From Fimbriimonadia bacterium (lineage in GTDB: Bacteria > Armatimonadota > Fimbriimonadia > Fimbriimonadales > Fimbriimonadaceae): a DNA stretch of 64,000 bases. The translations under genes and the position numbers were made by a program. Under the pieces are notes generated by a model, which ran no database searches, was not told the DNA's origin, and saw nothing but the letters and a program-made list of their open reading frames with translations. The stretch is from NCBI GenBank assembly GCA_030430755.1, contig JAUIKO010000001.1, forward strand, positions 310,001 to 374,000, in the 5' to 3' direction. Of this stretch, positions 16,516 to 25,229 are shown one piece after another (within the stretch, counting starts at the first letter, position 1; every line of letters starts with the position of its first letter).

Positions 16516-17595
16516 TTAGGGTACCTGTTTATCAAGAAGATATAGATTTTCTTGGATTGCTTTTTTAATTAAATTATGTGATAACTGTATTTTTTTGGTG
16601 TTAGTTGGTGAAATGAAGGCATTTGATTGTAGATATTTGTTGAGAATATGGACATCGTCTGCACTTAATGTAGCGTGGTTTGTAGAGATATGAGAAAGAT
16701 GATACTCGTCTGCTAATGCTGTGATCTTATCGTCATAATGGATGAGGAGAGGATGGATACCATGGGTAAGGCTAAGAATACCTCCATGGAGTCTGGTGGA
16801 AATAATATGACTCGCGTTCTTATATAATGCACGGATATCATCTAAAGATGCGGGATATTCTATAGGTATTTTTAGAGAGAGGTGTTTTTGAACCGATTCG
16901 TAAAGATCTGAATCATAACTTTTATGGAAGCTAACAAACTTTATCGAAAGTTTATATGTTTGTAAGTGTTTAATGATAGAAGAAAAATATTGAATATTTT
17001 GTTGATGATTGAGTTGAGGGATAGGTCTCAATATGAATATCAAATCCGAGGTTACTTGAGGTATATCAATCTGTTTTTGAAGAAGTGATGCGGATTGAGT
17101 GGAAAAAACAATATCGGGCACTTGCTTTGTTTTGGATTGTAGTTTCCAATTTTTAATAATCATATAAGAGGAGTGATCTCGTACTGAAATCATATTAGCA
17201 AGTGTGTAAGAGAGCCGCGTGAGCACTTTACTTGTAAGAGAATGTAAAGGACCAATTCCCTGCCCTAGTAATATCAGTTTCTTCCTGAATAATTTAGAAA
17301 AGACACAGATGAGAGTGTAATAAAAGACACTTTTTAAGCTGGTTCGATCTTGGAAAATACTCCCACCAGGAAAAATAATGGTATCAGAAGATTGAATAGC
17401 TTTTATGATTGAAATTAAATCACGTGAAGGGTAACCATGCATCTTTATTTTTTTTTCAATCTTCATGGGTTGATATCTAAGAATAGAAATGGTGTGATGG
17501 TTCTGATTTAAAATATCTGCAGTTATTTCAGCAATGAGATCATCCCCGAGATTGCCAAAACCAAAATAACCAACAAGTAAGCAGGATTTATTCAT
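16516..17595 (-). CDS. csaB: CsaB-type polysaccharide pyruvyl transferase
   Basis: The 359-aa product starts LLVGYFGFGNLGDDLIAE, which is the CsaB/polysaccharide pyruvyl transferase signature, followed by IIFPGGSIFQDRTS, LLGQGIGPL and a C-terminal ISTRLHGGILSLTHGI motif. The family adds ketal pyruvate to cell-wall polysaccharides. In bacteria with SLH-domain proteins this modification anchors S-layer or outer-membrane-attachment proteins. Its start overlaps the DUF5693 gene by 8 bp, an arrangement known from Firmicutes and Cyanobacteria. In a diderm it suggests an SLH-type tether between outer membrane and wall, though no SLH protein is in this window. Confidence 0.88.
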   Translation of the reverse strand: MNKSCLLVGYFGFGNLGDDLIAEITADILNQNHHTISILRYQPMKIEKKIKMHGYPSRDLISIIKAIQSSDTIIFPGGSIFQDRTSLKSVFYYTLICVFSKLFRKKLILLGQGIGPLHSLTSKVLTRLSYTLANMISVRDHSSYMIIKNWKLQSKTKQVPDIVFSTQSASLLQKQIDIPQVTSDLIFILRPIPQLNHQQNIQYFSSIIKHLQTYKLSIKFVSFHKSYDSDLYESVQKHLSLKIPIEYPASLDDIRALYKNASHIISTRLHGGILSLTHGIHPLLIHYDDKITALADEYHLSHISTNHATLSADDVHILNKYLQSNAFISPTNTKKIQLSHNLIKKAIQENLYLLDKQVP

Positions 17596-19363
17596 ATTTC
17601 CTCAAACTATATTTAACAATATAATGAAAATAATAGTTCAGTATCGCAAGCATGATAGATCCGGTAATAGAGCCAAAAATGAATCCTGAGATTATACGAG
17701 CAATATGAACATCTAATGGAGTATGGATATGAGATAAAGTATTGTAGATGCTTGAAAGGGTAAAACCGCCTAAAGATATCATGATGACTGAGGGAAATTG
17801 CAGCCAATCAAATCGTTTAATTTTATCTGACTGAATGTATGTCCAAAGGCCTATGATAAGAAATGGATATGAAAAAAAGATCTCTTTCAATCGTGGCCTT
17901 GCAGGTAATGTGTTTTCTAGAAAGGACCTTAGATGAAATTCGATCGTTGATATGGGTAGAATGCTCTGGTTTCCTGATCTGATAAGGAGTAATAAGAGTA
18001 GGATGGTGATGCTAAATAGAATGATTGTATGGCCAAATAATACAGGCTTGTTCCATAAAGAAGAAAGATTCCATCTCTTTTTATTTAGAATAAAAAATAA
18101 AAAGAATGGAGGAACAAGATAAGATAATTTCACATAAGGTACTGACTTTATCTGAAGATAGTATAAAGGGCTTAAATAATAAAAATAGTTAATCATACCA
18201 AAGATAACGGATGCGAGAATAAGGCTTAGGTATAGACATATGAAATTTGATGATGTTTGAAGAAAAAAAGAGTAGATTTTCCATAAACATAAGCAGAGTA
18301 AGGTGAGCATGAGTAGAGAGAATATAGATTCTGGAATGGGAAGCATTTGAAATAGATTAGAGATAGAGGAGGTAGGTAGCATTAGATTGGACTTCTCAAT
18401 ATGAAACCCTTTTATACCGAGTTTGCTTTTTAATTGATTCAAATAAGAAGATTCTAAGTTTGAGAAATCTATGGTATGAAAGAATGGATGGGATATCTCT
18501 AAAATATTAGCACTCCGTTCTGAAGCTGCACGCATATATCTTTCGATGAGTTTTTGGATAGGTATGGTAGAAGCTTCCCTGTCTGTTACTTGGTGAATTT
18601 TTAAAATTTGGTGGCAAGTGTGATCGTGTTTGAGTAAGGCTTCTATAATGTGGGAATCCATGGAAAGACGTGAGTGTTCGGATAGGATATAGGTTAAGCG
18701 AAGATCAGATATCTGTTGTATCAAGGCATCAATAGCTGATGATGAAATAGCTGCTGAATTCTTATCTAGCATGATGGCATCTACTCCGGCCTCCTTAGCT
18801 TGTTGAAGTTTGAAAGGGATGGTTTCTGCGTTATCGTCAACACACATGCATAGAACTCCTATGGTATGAAATCCTTCTTTTTTGTATGATAATACAGTTT
18901 GAGGAAGAAATCCAATGATTGTATGTTCGATGTCTGGGTGCGTAAGAGAAAATAGATCGATTTCATTTTTTTTGGATTGTTGAATAATGTTTCCGTGCTT
19001 GTTCTTTAAAACCTTGTAAATTATTTCCATTAAGTCAACATATTGAGGAGATGTTTTGTAAGTGGTCATCTCTTTTTGAGAATGAAAGTGGATGGATAGG
19101 ATGCCGGTTTTAATAAGATCATGAATACTCGATGGAGTGAATAGAACAGTATTTAGCCCATTGTTTTTTAATGTAAGAAGTGCTTTTCCAGGAGATATTT
19201 GTGCGCGGTGTATAACTTTTTGAATCGTGTGATGCTCTCCAGCTAAGGATATGGATTTTAATCGATGATCTGAACTTTCAGTTCTGTAGTGAATGGATAG
19301 AACAAGAATAATAAGTATGAAAAGAAATGATGGAATAAGGGTTGTCTTAAATTTTTGAGGCAT
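17588..19363 (-). CDS. DUF5693-family polytopic membrane protein
   Basis: The 591-aa protein has an N-terminal membrane anchor (TLIPSFLFILIILVLSIHY), then about 300 soluble residues with alternating strand/helix blocks like a TIM-barrel (KALLTLKNNGLNTVLFTPSS, AKEAGVDAIMLDKNSAA, DLRLTYILSEHSRLS, IKGFHIEKSNLML), then about eight hydrophobic segments from residue ~340 on. This is the layout of DUF5693 proteins, which sit next to csaB and are thought to act in synthesis or export of the pyruvylated wall polymer. The exact role is not established. The overlap with csaB indicates one operon. Confidence 0.8.
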   Translation of the reverse strand: MPQKFKTTLIPSFLFILIILVLSIHYRTESSDHRLKSISLAGEHHTIQKVIHRAQISPGKALLTLKNNGLNTVLFTPSSIHDLIKTGILSIHFHSQKEMTTYKTSPQYVDLMEIIYKVLKNKHGNIIQQSKKNEIDLFSLTHPDIEHTIIGFLPQTVLSYKKEGFHTIGVLCMCVDDNAETIPFKLQQAKEAGVDAIMLDKNSAAISSSAIDALIQQISDLRLTYILSEHSRLSMDSHIIEALLKHDHTCHQILKIHQVTDREASTIPIQKLIERYMRAASERSANILEISHPFFHTIDFSNLESSYLNQLKSKLGIKGFHIEKSNLMLPTSSISNLFQMLPIPESIFSLLMLTLLCLCLWKIYSFFLQTSSNFICLYLSLILASVIFGMINYFYYLSPLYYLQIKSVPYVKLSYLVPPFFLFFILNKKRWNLSSLWNKPVLFGHTIILFSITILLLLLLIRSGNQSILPISTIEFHLRSFLENTLPARPRLKEIFFSYPFLIIGLWTYIQSDKIKRFDWLQFPSVIMISLGGFTLSSIYNTLSHIHTPLDVHIARIISGFIFGSITGSIMLAILNYYFHYIVKYSLRKYE

Positions 19364-19462
19364 GGATATATTATGTTCTAAATTGGTAGTTTGTATCTTG
19401 AATCTTGACTAGAAAGAAGCGGACTTTTGCAAATAAGTTTAGAGATGAGATAAGATATAAAT

Positions 19463-19960
19463 GTGATATTGGAGCTAGAATTTAAGGAGTTTATAGAATA
19501 TATTTTAAATCAAAAGGATTTGGAAAAAGATGTGTTCTACCAACAGAAGGGTGATCGTTTAGTTCTAACGATTAATGGCAAAAAGAAAGATTGTGTTGTA
19601 AGATGTAATACCGGGTTTAACTTGCAGGAAATAGAAATAGAATTTGCTGATTTAGGGTTTCGGTTGAGAAAAGGAAGATGGTTTTATGCTGATGAAGTAA
19701 AAGGTGTTGACTTAGGTTACTGGCTTACAGTTATTAGCTATCCAACAACAAAAGATACTCCAGGTATATGGGTGGATATGAGCTATGAAAAACCTACAAC
19801 ACAAAAAGCACTAAAGAAAATGTATGAAGAATTTGTTCATTCAGGTGATTTATCTGAAATTAGCTTTGATGATTTTAATTCTCACCCAGGGTTTCATGTG
19901 ATGTTTCTCCCTTCATCAGCCCTGAAAAGATTACTTGAGAAAAATGATGAAGGTGTTTAG
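19463..19960 (+). CDS. Hypothetical soluble protein, 165 aa
   Basis: I do not recognise this protein. It starts at GTG 19463 (TTG 19469 is an alternative) and has no signal or membrane segment. The sequence alternates beta-like blocks (GDRLVLTINGKKKDCVVRC, GFRLRKGRWFYADEV, YWLTVISYPTTKDTPGIWVDM) with a C-terminal helical part and ends in a stretch that forms a hairpin with the fdxA 3' end. TATAAA lies directly upstream of the start and no ribosome site is evident. It is convergent with the iron-sulfur genes. Confidence 0.6.
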   Translation: MILELEFKEFIEYILNQKDLEKDVFYQQKGDRLVLTINGKKKDCVVRCNTGFNLQEIEIEFADLGFRLRKGRWFYADEVKGVDLGYWLTVISYPTTKDTPGIWVDMSYEKPTTQKALKKMYEEFVHSGDLSEISFDDFNSHPGFHVMFLPSSALKRLLEKNDEGV

Positions 19961-19983
19961 TTTAATAAACTAGATACCTTCAT
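19947..19983. terminator. Bidirectional hairpin over two convergent stop codons
   Basis: ATGAAGGTGTTTAGTTTA (19947-19964) pairs with TAAACTAGATACCTTCAT (19966-19983) along 18 positions with two G-T wobbles. It contains the TAG stop of the 165-aa gene (19958-19960) and the stop of fdxA (19970-19972). Confidence 0.65.
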
Positions 19984-20230
19984 TTTGAATTTGTTTGGAT
20001 TTTTTCTTGTTGATTTCTATATACTCTTCTAACTCTTTAGGAATAAAAGCGTCAGAAAAAATCGCGTTAACGGGACATACTGGTTCGCACATGGAACAAT
20101 CTATGCATTGATCAGGGTCGATGTAGACCATGTCTTCTTCATCAGAATCATAGATACAACTTACAGGGCACTCATCCATACAAGCTCTATCTTTAACTCC
20201 TTTGCAGCTATCTGTTACGATAAATGGCAT
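19970..20230 (-). CDS. fdxA: 7Fe ferredoxin (3Fe-4S plus 4Fe-4S)
   Basis: The 86-aa protein has the cysteine spacing of 7Fe ferredoxins: CKGVKDRACMDECPVSCIY at the first site and QCIDCSMCEPVCPVNAIF at the second. The first motif resembles the FdxA type known from Actinobacteria and other groups. It is a soluble low-potential electron carrier. It lies 40 bp downstream of the ErpA-like gene on the same strand, so the two may be co-transcribed, linking iron-sulfur assembly with a client protein. Confidence 0.9.
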   Translation of the reverse strand: MPFIVTDSCKGVKDRACMDECPVSCIYDSDEEDMVYIDPDQCIDCSMCEPVCPVNAIFSDAFIPKELEEYIEINKKKSKQIQNEGI

Positions 20231-20269
20231 GTGATTGATTCCCTAATATTGAAAAGTCGAGTGTTTGGA

Positions 20270-20659
20270 TTAACCGCAACACCCTCCACTAGATCCGCAA
20301 CATCCACCTTGATTCTGGGATTCTGGAGCATTTTCTGCGCTGAATGAAGAGCCACAGCCACATGTTTTGGTAGCATTAGGGTTTTCAATTTTGAAACCGC
20401 CTCCCATATCATCATCAATGAAATCGATAACTGCTCCTTCCATGTATTGAAGGCTCATGTTATCAATATAAACATTTAGTCCACTTATTTGGAACACTTG
20501 ATCTTCTGATTCTGCTTTTTCTCCATCGAGTGCCATTCCATAAGATAAACCTGAACAACCGCCGCCTGCTACCCATACGCGTAGTGCTGAATCAGTTGCG
20601 TCTTGCGAATTCATTAATTCTTTTAATTCTTGTGATGCTCTTTCTGATATTGTAATCAT
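20270..20659 (-). CDS. A-type iron-sulfur carrier (ErpA/IscA/HesB family) with Cys-rich tail
   Basis: The 129-aa protein has the A-type carrier core with the three conserved cysteines: VAGGGCSGLSYGM (Cys35) and TKTCGCGSSF (Cys100 and Cys102). The core normally ends a few residues after CGCGxSF. Here about 25 residues follow, rich in Gly/Gln/Ser and ending GGCCGSSGGCCG with four more cysteines. These proteins hold a [2Fe-2S] or [4Fe-4S] cluster and deliver it to apo-proteins. A GGAG ribosome site lies about 10 nt upstream of ATG 20659. The tail could bind additional metal or be inert; it is unusual. Confidence 0.88.
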   Translation of the reverse strand: MITISERASQELKELMNSQDATDSALRVWVAGGGCSGLSYGMALDGEKAESEDQVFQISGLNVYIDNMSLQYMEGAVIDFIDDDMGGGFKIENPNATKTCGCGSSFSAENAPESQNQGGCCGSSGGCCG

Positions 20660-20844
20660 GTATGATGACTCCTGTAATAAGTTAATAATATATGTTCTAC
20701 ATTTATTATTACATAAAATAGATTTATCAATCTATACGTTATAGTATACTATTGTAAGAAGTTTATTTCGTTTGTTCTTGAAAATTTATGTATAAATTTG
20801 ATTAAGAATGTGTCACTTTTGATCAATCAAGGAATAATGTATAT

Positions 20845-22050
20845 ATGAACTTTTCTGAATCACAAGAACATCTTCTTATTAGAGAAACAGCCCACAAATT
20901 TGGACAGCAAGAAATTGTACCTGGGCTTCGAGAAAGGGATAGAGATTGTATTGTCACCCGGGATGTTTTAGATAAGCTTGGAAAATCTGGGCTTTTAGGA
21001 GTGTCATTACCTGGAAAATATTCAGGATCTGACACGGACTATATTTCTTTAGGTATTGTTTGTGAAGAATTAGAGAGAGCTGACACAAGTGCAAGAGTTA
21101 TTATGAGCGTGCACTCTGGTTTGCACTGCTTAACTTTATTACAGTGGGGTTCCGATGAACAGAAAAATAGATGGCTTCCCTTGCTGGCAAAAGGTGAAAA
21201 AATAGGTGGTTTTGGTTTAACAGAACCTAACGCTGGTTCAGATGCAGTAAATATTAAAACATATGCTAAAAAAGATGGTGATAGCTATATTCTCAATGGT
21301 GAAAAAACCTGGATTAGCCTTTCTGATTTTGCAGATCAATTTCTTGTTATCGCTGTGACTGATCCTCATGCGACTTCCAGAGCGCATGGAATGAGTGCTT
21401 TTATCGTTGAGAGAAGTATGCCTGGATTTAAAAGTCAGCCTATTAAAGGAAAACTTGGAGTAAGAGCTGGGAATACAGGGCAATTGTTTTTTGATAATGT
21501 TCGCGTTCCTGTAGAGAATAGAATAGGTGAAGAAGGAGAAGGATTTAAAATAGCCATGAGCGCACTGGATCATGGGCGTTATACGGTAGGATCGGGAGCC
21601 GTAGGTATTATTACTGCAAGCTTAGATGCTTGTAATGCATACGTAAGATCTAGAAGTGTTGGCGGTGAAGAAATTGGAAAAAAACAATTAGTCCAACAGA
21701 TGATTGCAAATATGGCAGCACATAGAGATATCGGAAGGTTGCTATATTATAAAGTTGGGTGGATGAAAAATAATGGCCTCAGGCATACTAGAGAATGTAG
21801 CTTGGCAAAGTGGCAAAATTGTAATTATGCATTTCAGGCAGCAAATGATGCAGTCGAAATCCATGGTGCGTATGGTTTTTGTGATGAATTTCCGGTAGAA
21901 AGGTATTTTAGAAACTCTCGTGGTGCTGTGATATATGAAGGAACTAAAGAGATTCATACATTATTACAGGCAGAATATGAATTAGGTTATAGAAAAGATA
22001 AAACGATACGTAAAATGCTCCCGAAGTGGCCTTTTAATGATGATGTATAA
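20845..22050 (+). CDS. Acyl-CoA dehydrogenase
   Basis: The 401-aa flavoprotein has the N-terminal helical domain (residues ~1-115), the middle beta domain with GGFGLTEPNAGSDAVNIKT and TWISLSDFADQFLV, and the C-terminal helical domain with AANDAVEIHGAYGF and the active-site region VIYEGTKEIHTLLQAEY, with the catalytic Glu in YEG. It introduces a 2,3 double bond into an acyl-CoA and passes electrons to ETF. No other beta-oxidation or ETF genes are adjacent, so substrate chain length is unknown; the short-chain/butyryl or glutaryl type would fit the length. Confidence 0.93.
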   Translation: MNFSESQEHLLIRETAHKFGQQEIVPGLRERDRDCIVTRDVLDKLGKSGLLGVSLPGKYSGSDTDYISLGIVCEELERADTSARVIMSVHSGLHCLTLLQWGSDEQKNRWLPLLAKGEKIGGFGLTEPNAGSDAVNIKTYAKKDGDSYILNGEKTWISLSDFADQFLVIAVTDPHATSRAHGMSAFIVERSMPGFKSQPIKGKLGVRAGNTGQLFFDNVRVPVENRIGEEGEGFKIAMSALDHGRYTVGSGAVGIITASLDACNAYVRSRSVGGEEIGKKQLVQQMIANMAAHRDIGRLLYYKVGWMKNNGLRHTRECSLAKWQNCNYAFQAANDAVEIHGAYGFCDEFPVERYFRNSRGAVIYEGTKEIHTLLQAEYELGYRKDKTIRKMLPKWPFNDDV

Positions 22051-22159
22051 GTGAAAGAATGAATAGATAGAGTGGTAGAAAGAGGTGGTTTTTTAAAGAG
22101 ATAAATCACTCGGAAGGTTTTTTTCTGTAATATAGAATAAGTAATGTTAAAATTTATAG

Positions 22160-22900
22160 ATGTCCATGCTTAATAAAACCGTTAGAAATATTTATCGTTA
22201 CAGAAAAGCAGGCTACTATCTTTTTTGGGGATTTATAACTTTTACGTGTGGTTTTTTAGGATCGTCATTCATACGAAATTCTGAAAATGAAGATCTTGCT
22301 TATCGTGAATGTGCTGAAAATTTGAGTGATGAAAAGCTGGAGGATGATTCTAAATTTCATCGAAAGTATGATGATACATATAAAGATCTATCCTCTTATG
22401 ATAATAAAAATCATCAATCTGTATTAAATACTGTTAAAGTGCAAGTAAAGGGTCTTGTAGGAAAAAGAGGTAGCTATCTTCTTCCCTATGATTCTAATGT
22501 AGAAGATGCAATCGATGTGGCTGGTGGAATTCAATCTGGTCTAGATATAGATGAAAAGATATTATTTGAAAAATTGTTTGAAGGAGATATTATTGAAGTA
22601 TCCACAGATGGTATCTCGTTACGTCATAGAAATCGATCTAATGTTTCTAGAGCTGTGATTGAAAAAAAAGATTCCTCAATTAATTCTGAAAAAAACATAA
22701 AAAATATCAAAAAAATGGATTTAAGTCATGTTACGAAAACTGAATTCATGAAAGTGTCTGGAATCGGTGAAAAGCTGGTTCAAAGAATCCTAGAATATCG
22801 AGAGCAAAAAGGCTTTCTGTCATGGAAGGATTTAAAAAGTATTCCTGGTATTGGTCCTAGGAAATATAAAAAAATCATAGACTATTTCAAAGAACAATAG
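22160..22900 (+). CDS. comEA: ComEA-like DNA-binding competence protein
   Basis: The 246-aa protein has an N-terminal membrane anchor (AGYYLFWGFITFTCGFLGSSFI), a polar linker, an SLBB domain (VQVKGLVGKRGSYLLP ... VEDAIDVAGGIQ), and a C-terminal double helix-hairpin-helix (TEFMKVSGIGEKLVQRILEYR, SWKDLKSIPGIGPRKYKKI). This order matches ComEA, the receptor that binds incoming double-stranded DNA during natural transformation. Together with the PilC/PilD genes it suggests uptake capacity. It lies immediately upstream of the phage-like cluster; in gene-transfer-agent systems recipient competence proteins take up delivered DNA, so the proximity is notable. Confidence 0.85.
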   Translation: MSMLNKTVRNIYRYRKAGYYLFWGFITFTCGFLGSSFIRNSENEDLAYRECAENLSDEKLEDDSKFHRKYDDTYKDLSSYDNKNHQSVLNTVKVQVKGLVGKRGSYLLPYDSNVEDAIDVAGGIQSGLDIDEKILFEKLFEGDIIEVSTDGISLRHRNRSNVSRAVIEKKDSSINSEKNIKNIKKMDLSHVTKTEFMKVSGIGEKLVQRILEYREQKGFLSWKDLKSIPGIGPRKYKKIIDYFKEQ

Positions 22901-23236
22901 ATTCCGCATAATATAAAATAGATTTTTCTATTGAAATGATTATTGGCGCTGAATTTGTGAATATACCTGGAACCTCCGAAAGAGTATATGTGGAATGAAA
23001 GCGTAAGATGAAGAATAATGTTTTTTAGAGTGATAATCTTCTTTTAATCTTCTTTAGATCCCTAACTTATCTGTAAGGTGTTTGAGTCAAAGGATGGGGT
23101 TCCTATGCAAAAAGATACAGGATAGATATTTAGAAGAGTCCTAGGTCTATTCAGCTTTCGCATTAGAAGCATACGTGTATCTTATTACAGCAGGCTTTTG
23201 TATGAAAAATGATGTTGAATATATTATGGAGAAAGA
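22901..23236. promoter_or_regulatory. Presumed promoter region of the phage-like cluster
   Basis: This 336-bp gap has no convincing ORF. It contains AGAGTCCTAGGT at 23135-23146, a 12-mer that recurs at 28973-28984 before the capsid gene. The amidase gene start is preceded by GGAG. Beyond the motif, nothing specific is visible. Confidence 0.35.
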
Positions 23237-23728
23237 ATGAGAGTGTTAGATAAGCCACTTTGTGGAAGAATACGAAAGAAAAAAACGTCTTCTATTGTCC
23301 TTCATGCTACTGGAGGTAGTACTTTGTGTGGGGCTTTAGAAACGTTGCGTAAAAAAGGTTTTTCGTATCATTATTTAATAGATAAATGTGGAGAAGTTAT
23401 TCAGTGTGTTAAAAATGAACTTGTGGCTTTTCATGCAGGAAAAAGCAATGGTCCTGAGGGGGCTTCAGTCAATGAATATAGCATAGGGGTAAGTTTAGTT
23501 AACAAAAATAATGGGAAAGATCCATATACTGAAGTGCAGCAGAGTTCATTGCAATCTTTACTTGAAAAAATATGTTCAGAAGTTCAAAGTATAAAATATA
23601 TTACTTCTCATCGGCAAATTTCATGGCCTAGGAAAAATGATCCCGTTGGGTTTGAGCACATTATCAATAATTTGGCTCAAAGGCTGAAATTAGTGTACTG
23701 GAAAAACAGTGAGGTCCCAGTTTCATAA
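23237..23728 (+). CDS. N-acetylmuramoyl-L-alanine amidase (Amidase_2), endolysin-like
   Basis: The 163-aa protein matches zinc amidases of the Amidase_2/PGRP type: IVLHATGG carries the first zinc His, FSYHYLIDKCGEVIQCV is the substrate-binding strand pair, LVAFHAGKSNGPEGASVNEYSIGVSLVN is typical, and TSHRQISWPRKNDPVGF carries the remaining ligand region. It has no signal peptide, so release through a holin is expected. It cuts the amide bond between MurNAc and L-Ala. GGAG lies 7 nt upstream of ATG 23237, and the stop overlaps the next gene by one base (TAATG). Confidence 0.85.
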   Translation: MRVLDKPLCGRIRKKKTSSIVLHATGGSTLCGALETLRKKGFSYHYLIDKCGEVIQCVKNELVAFHAGKSNGPEGASVNEYSIGVSLVNKNNGKDPYTEVQQSSLQSLLEKICSEVQSIKYITSHRQISWPRKNDPVGFEHIINNLAQRLKLVYWKNSEVPVS

Positions 23729-23985
23729 TGAGTGAATTTTTTCGATTTGTGTTCTACATTGAGAATCCCGTTTTGAAATTGGGTGAAGAAATAGGCATAG
23801 GAGTAGCATTTTCGGTACTTCTCTATTTTGTATTATCACAATATAGAAAAATGTGGGATCGTTTTAATGTTTTACAAGAAAAAATAATTCAAGTTGTTGA
23901 ACATAATACAGCTGCATATATAGAATTAAAAAATGCTTTGTATGAACAACAGAAAAAGGATGAATTTCCCTATATAACAAATTAA
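23728..23985 (+). CDS. Small single-span membrane protein, holin-like by position
   Basis: The 85-aa protein has one hydrophobic segment (IGIGVAFSVLLYFVLSQY, residues ~22-39), then a charged helical tail (YRKMWDRFNVLQEKIIQVVEHN...). It is coupled to the amidase by a TAATG overlap and followed one base later by the portal gene. Single-span proteins beside endolysins often act as holins, forming the membrane lesion. No sequence motif proves this; another small phage membrane protein is possible. Confidence 0.55.
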   Translation: MSEFFRFVFYIENPVLKLGEEIGIGVAFSVLLYFVLSQYRKMWDRFNVLQEKIIQVVEHNTAAYIELKNALYEQQKKDEFPYITN

Positions 23986-23986
23986 T

Positions 23987-25189
23987 ATGACATCGTTTTT
24001 AAATAAATGCAAACAAGCATTGAGAATTTTTCAATCTGGTAATCCCTGGCAAGAAAATTACAGTTATTTAAGTACAAGAGAAGATACGCTTGAACTAAAA
24101 GGTGCTAGCTGGGAAAATAGTATTGTTTATGCGTGTATTAGCTGGATTTCAAGAGCATTTCAGGAGAGTGATATCTATCTGAAAAAATATGCCGGCTCAT
24201 TGAATGATGAGATGATGAAAAAACATGCTGTTTTAGATCTACTTAGAAATCCAAATCACGAATATGATCATTCTCTTTTATGGTCTGCGACACTGTTAAG
24301 TCTAAATACTGACGGTAACGCCTACTGGTATAAATCAAGAAGTAGATCTGGCAGAGTGGTGGAACTTTGGTATATCCCGCATTTCTTAATAGAACCGATT
24401 ATGGTGAAAACAGATAAAGGGATGAAAAAATGTTATCAATATTCCATAGGTGGTAAAGATATTTATCTTTATCAAGAAGATATTGTCCATTTTAGAACAG
24501 GTTTTATAGATCCAAAGAATATCCATAAGGGTATGTCGCCTTTATCTACTGTTATCAAAGAAATATGTACAGACAATGAAGCTGCAATATTTACAGGATC
24601 TATCCTGAAAAATATGGGTATACCGGGTGTAATCATTTCACCAAATAAAGATGAGGTTCATTTTAGTAAAGAAAACCAGCAACGATTATCTGAAATATGG
24701 AATCGAAAATTTAAAGGAGACAAAAGAGGTGAACCTTTAGTTGCTCCTGTTCCTTTACAAATTGAAACATTAGGATACTCTCCCGAAAAGCTTGTTCTAG
24801 ATAAAGTTAGGAAACTTCCTGAAGAAAGAATAGCAAGTGTTCTTGGTATATCTCCTATTGTGCTAGGTTTAGGATCAGGATTAGAAAAATCTACTTATAA
24901 CAACTATAAAGAAGCTCGTGAAGCAGCATATGAATCGAATATTATTCCTACGCAAAAAATATTGTGTAAACAGCTTGATAAGCAATTACTGTCGGAATTT
25001 ATCGATACGGATGATTGGGTTTTTAGTTTTGATTTATCTGAAATTAAATGCTTAAAAGAAGATCAAGACAAACTGTTTAATCGCGTAATAGATGCATATA
25101 AATGCAATCTTATAGATAGAAGTGAAGCAAGAATAGCACTAGGTTGGGATAAAAGAAATGAGGATTATGGAGTTTATTACCCTCTTTAA
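23987..25189 (+). CDS. HK97-type portal protein
   Basis: The 400-aa product shows the HK97 portal family pattern: an early VYACISWISRAFQESDIYL helix, HAVLDLLRNPNHEYDHSLLW, LNTDGNAYWYK, IVHFRTGF, GMSPLSTVIKEI, GIPGVIISP, and a C-terminal segment with LEKSTYNNYKEAREAAYESNIIP. Twelve copies form the ring through which DNA is packaged and to which the tail attaches. The length is normal and the frame intact. It is separated from the terminase gene by a two-gene insertion, and its own stop lies inside a perfect hairpin. Confidence 0.93.
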   Translation: MTSFLNKCKQALRIFQSGNPWQENYSYLSTREDTLELKGASWENSIVYACISWISRAFQESDIYLKKYAGSLNDEMMKKHAVLDLLRNPNHEYDHSLLWSATLLSLNTDGNAYWYKSRSRSGRVVELWYIPHFLIEPIMVKTDKGMKKCYQYSIGGKDIYLYQEDIVHFRTGFIDPKNIHKGMSPLSTVIKEICTDNEAAIFTGSILKNMGIPGVIISPNKDEVHFSKENQQRLSEIWNRKFKGDKRGEPLVAPVPLQIETLGYSPEKLVLDKVRKLPEERIASVLGISPIVLGLGSGLEKSTYNNYKEAREAAYESNIIPTQKILCKQLDKQLLSEFIDTDDWVFSFDLSEIKCLKEDQDKLFNRVIDAYKCNLIDRSEARIALGWDKRNEDYGVYYPL

Positions 25190-25221
25190 TATCTTATTCT
25201 AATGGTTAGATATTAAAGAGG
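25181..25221. terminator. Perfect 14-bp hairpin after the portal gene
   Basis: CCTCTTTAATATCT (25181-25194) pairs perfectly with AGATATTAAAGAGG (25208-25221) across 13 nt. The left arm includes the portal stop codon. It lies between two convergent genes and probably ends transcripts from both sides, so terminase expression would need read-through or a new promoter. Confidence 0.7.
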
Positions 25222-25229
25222 ATGGTTAC

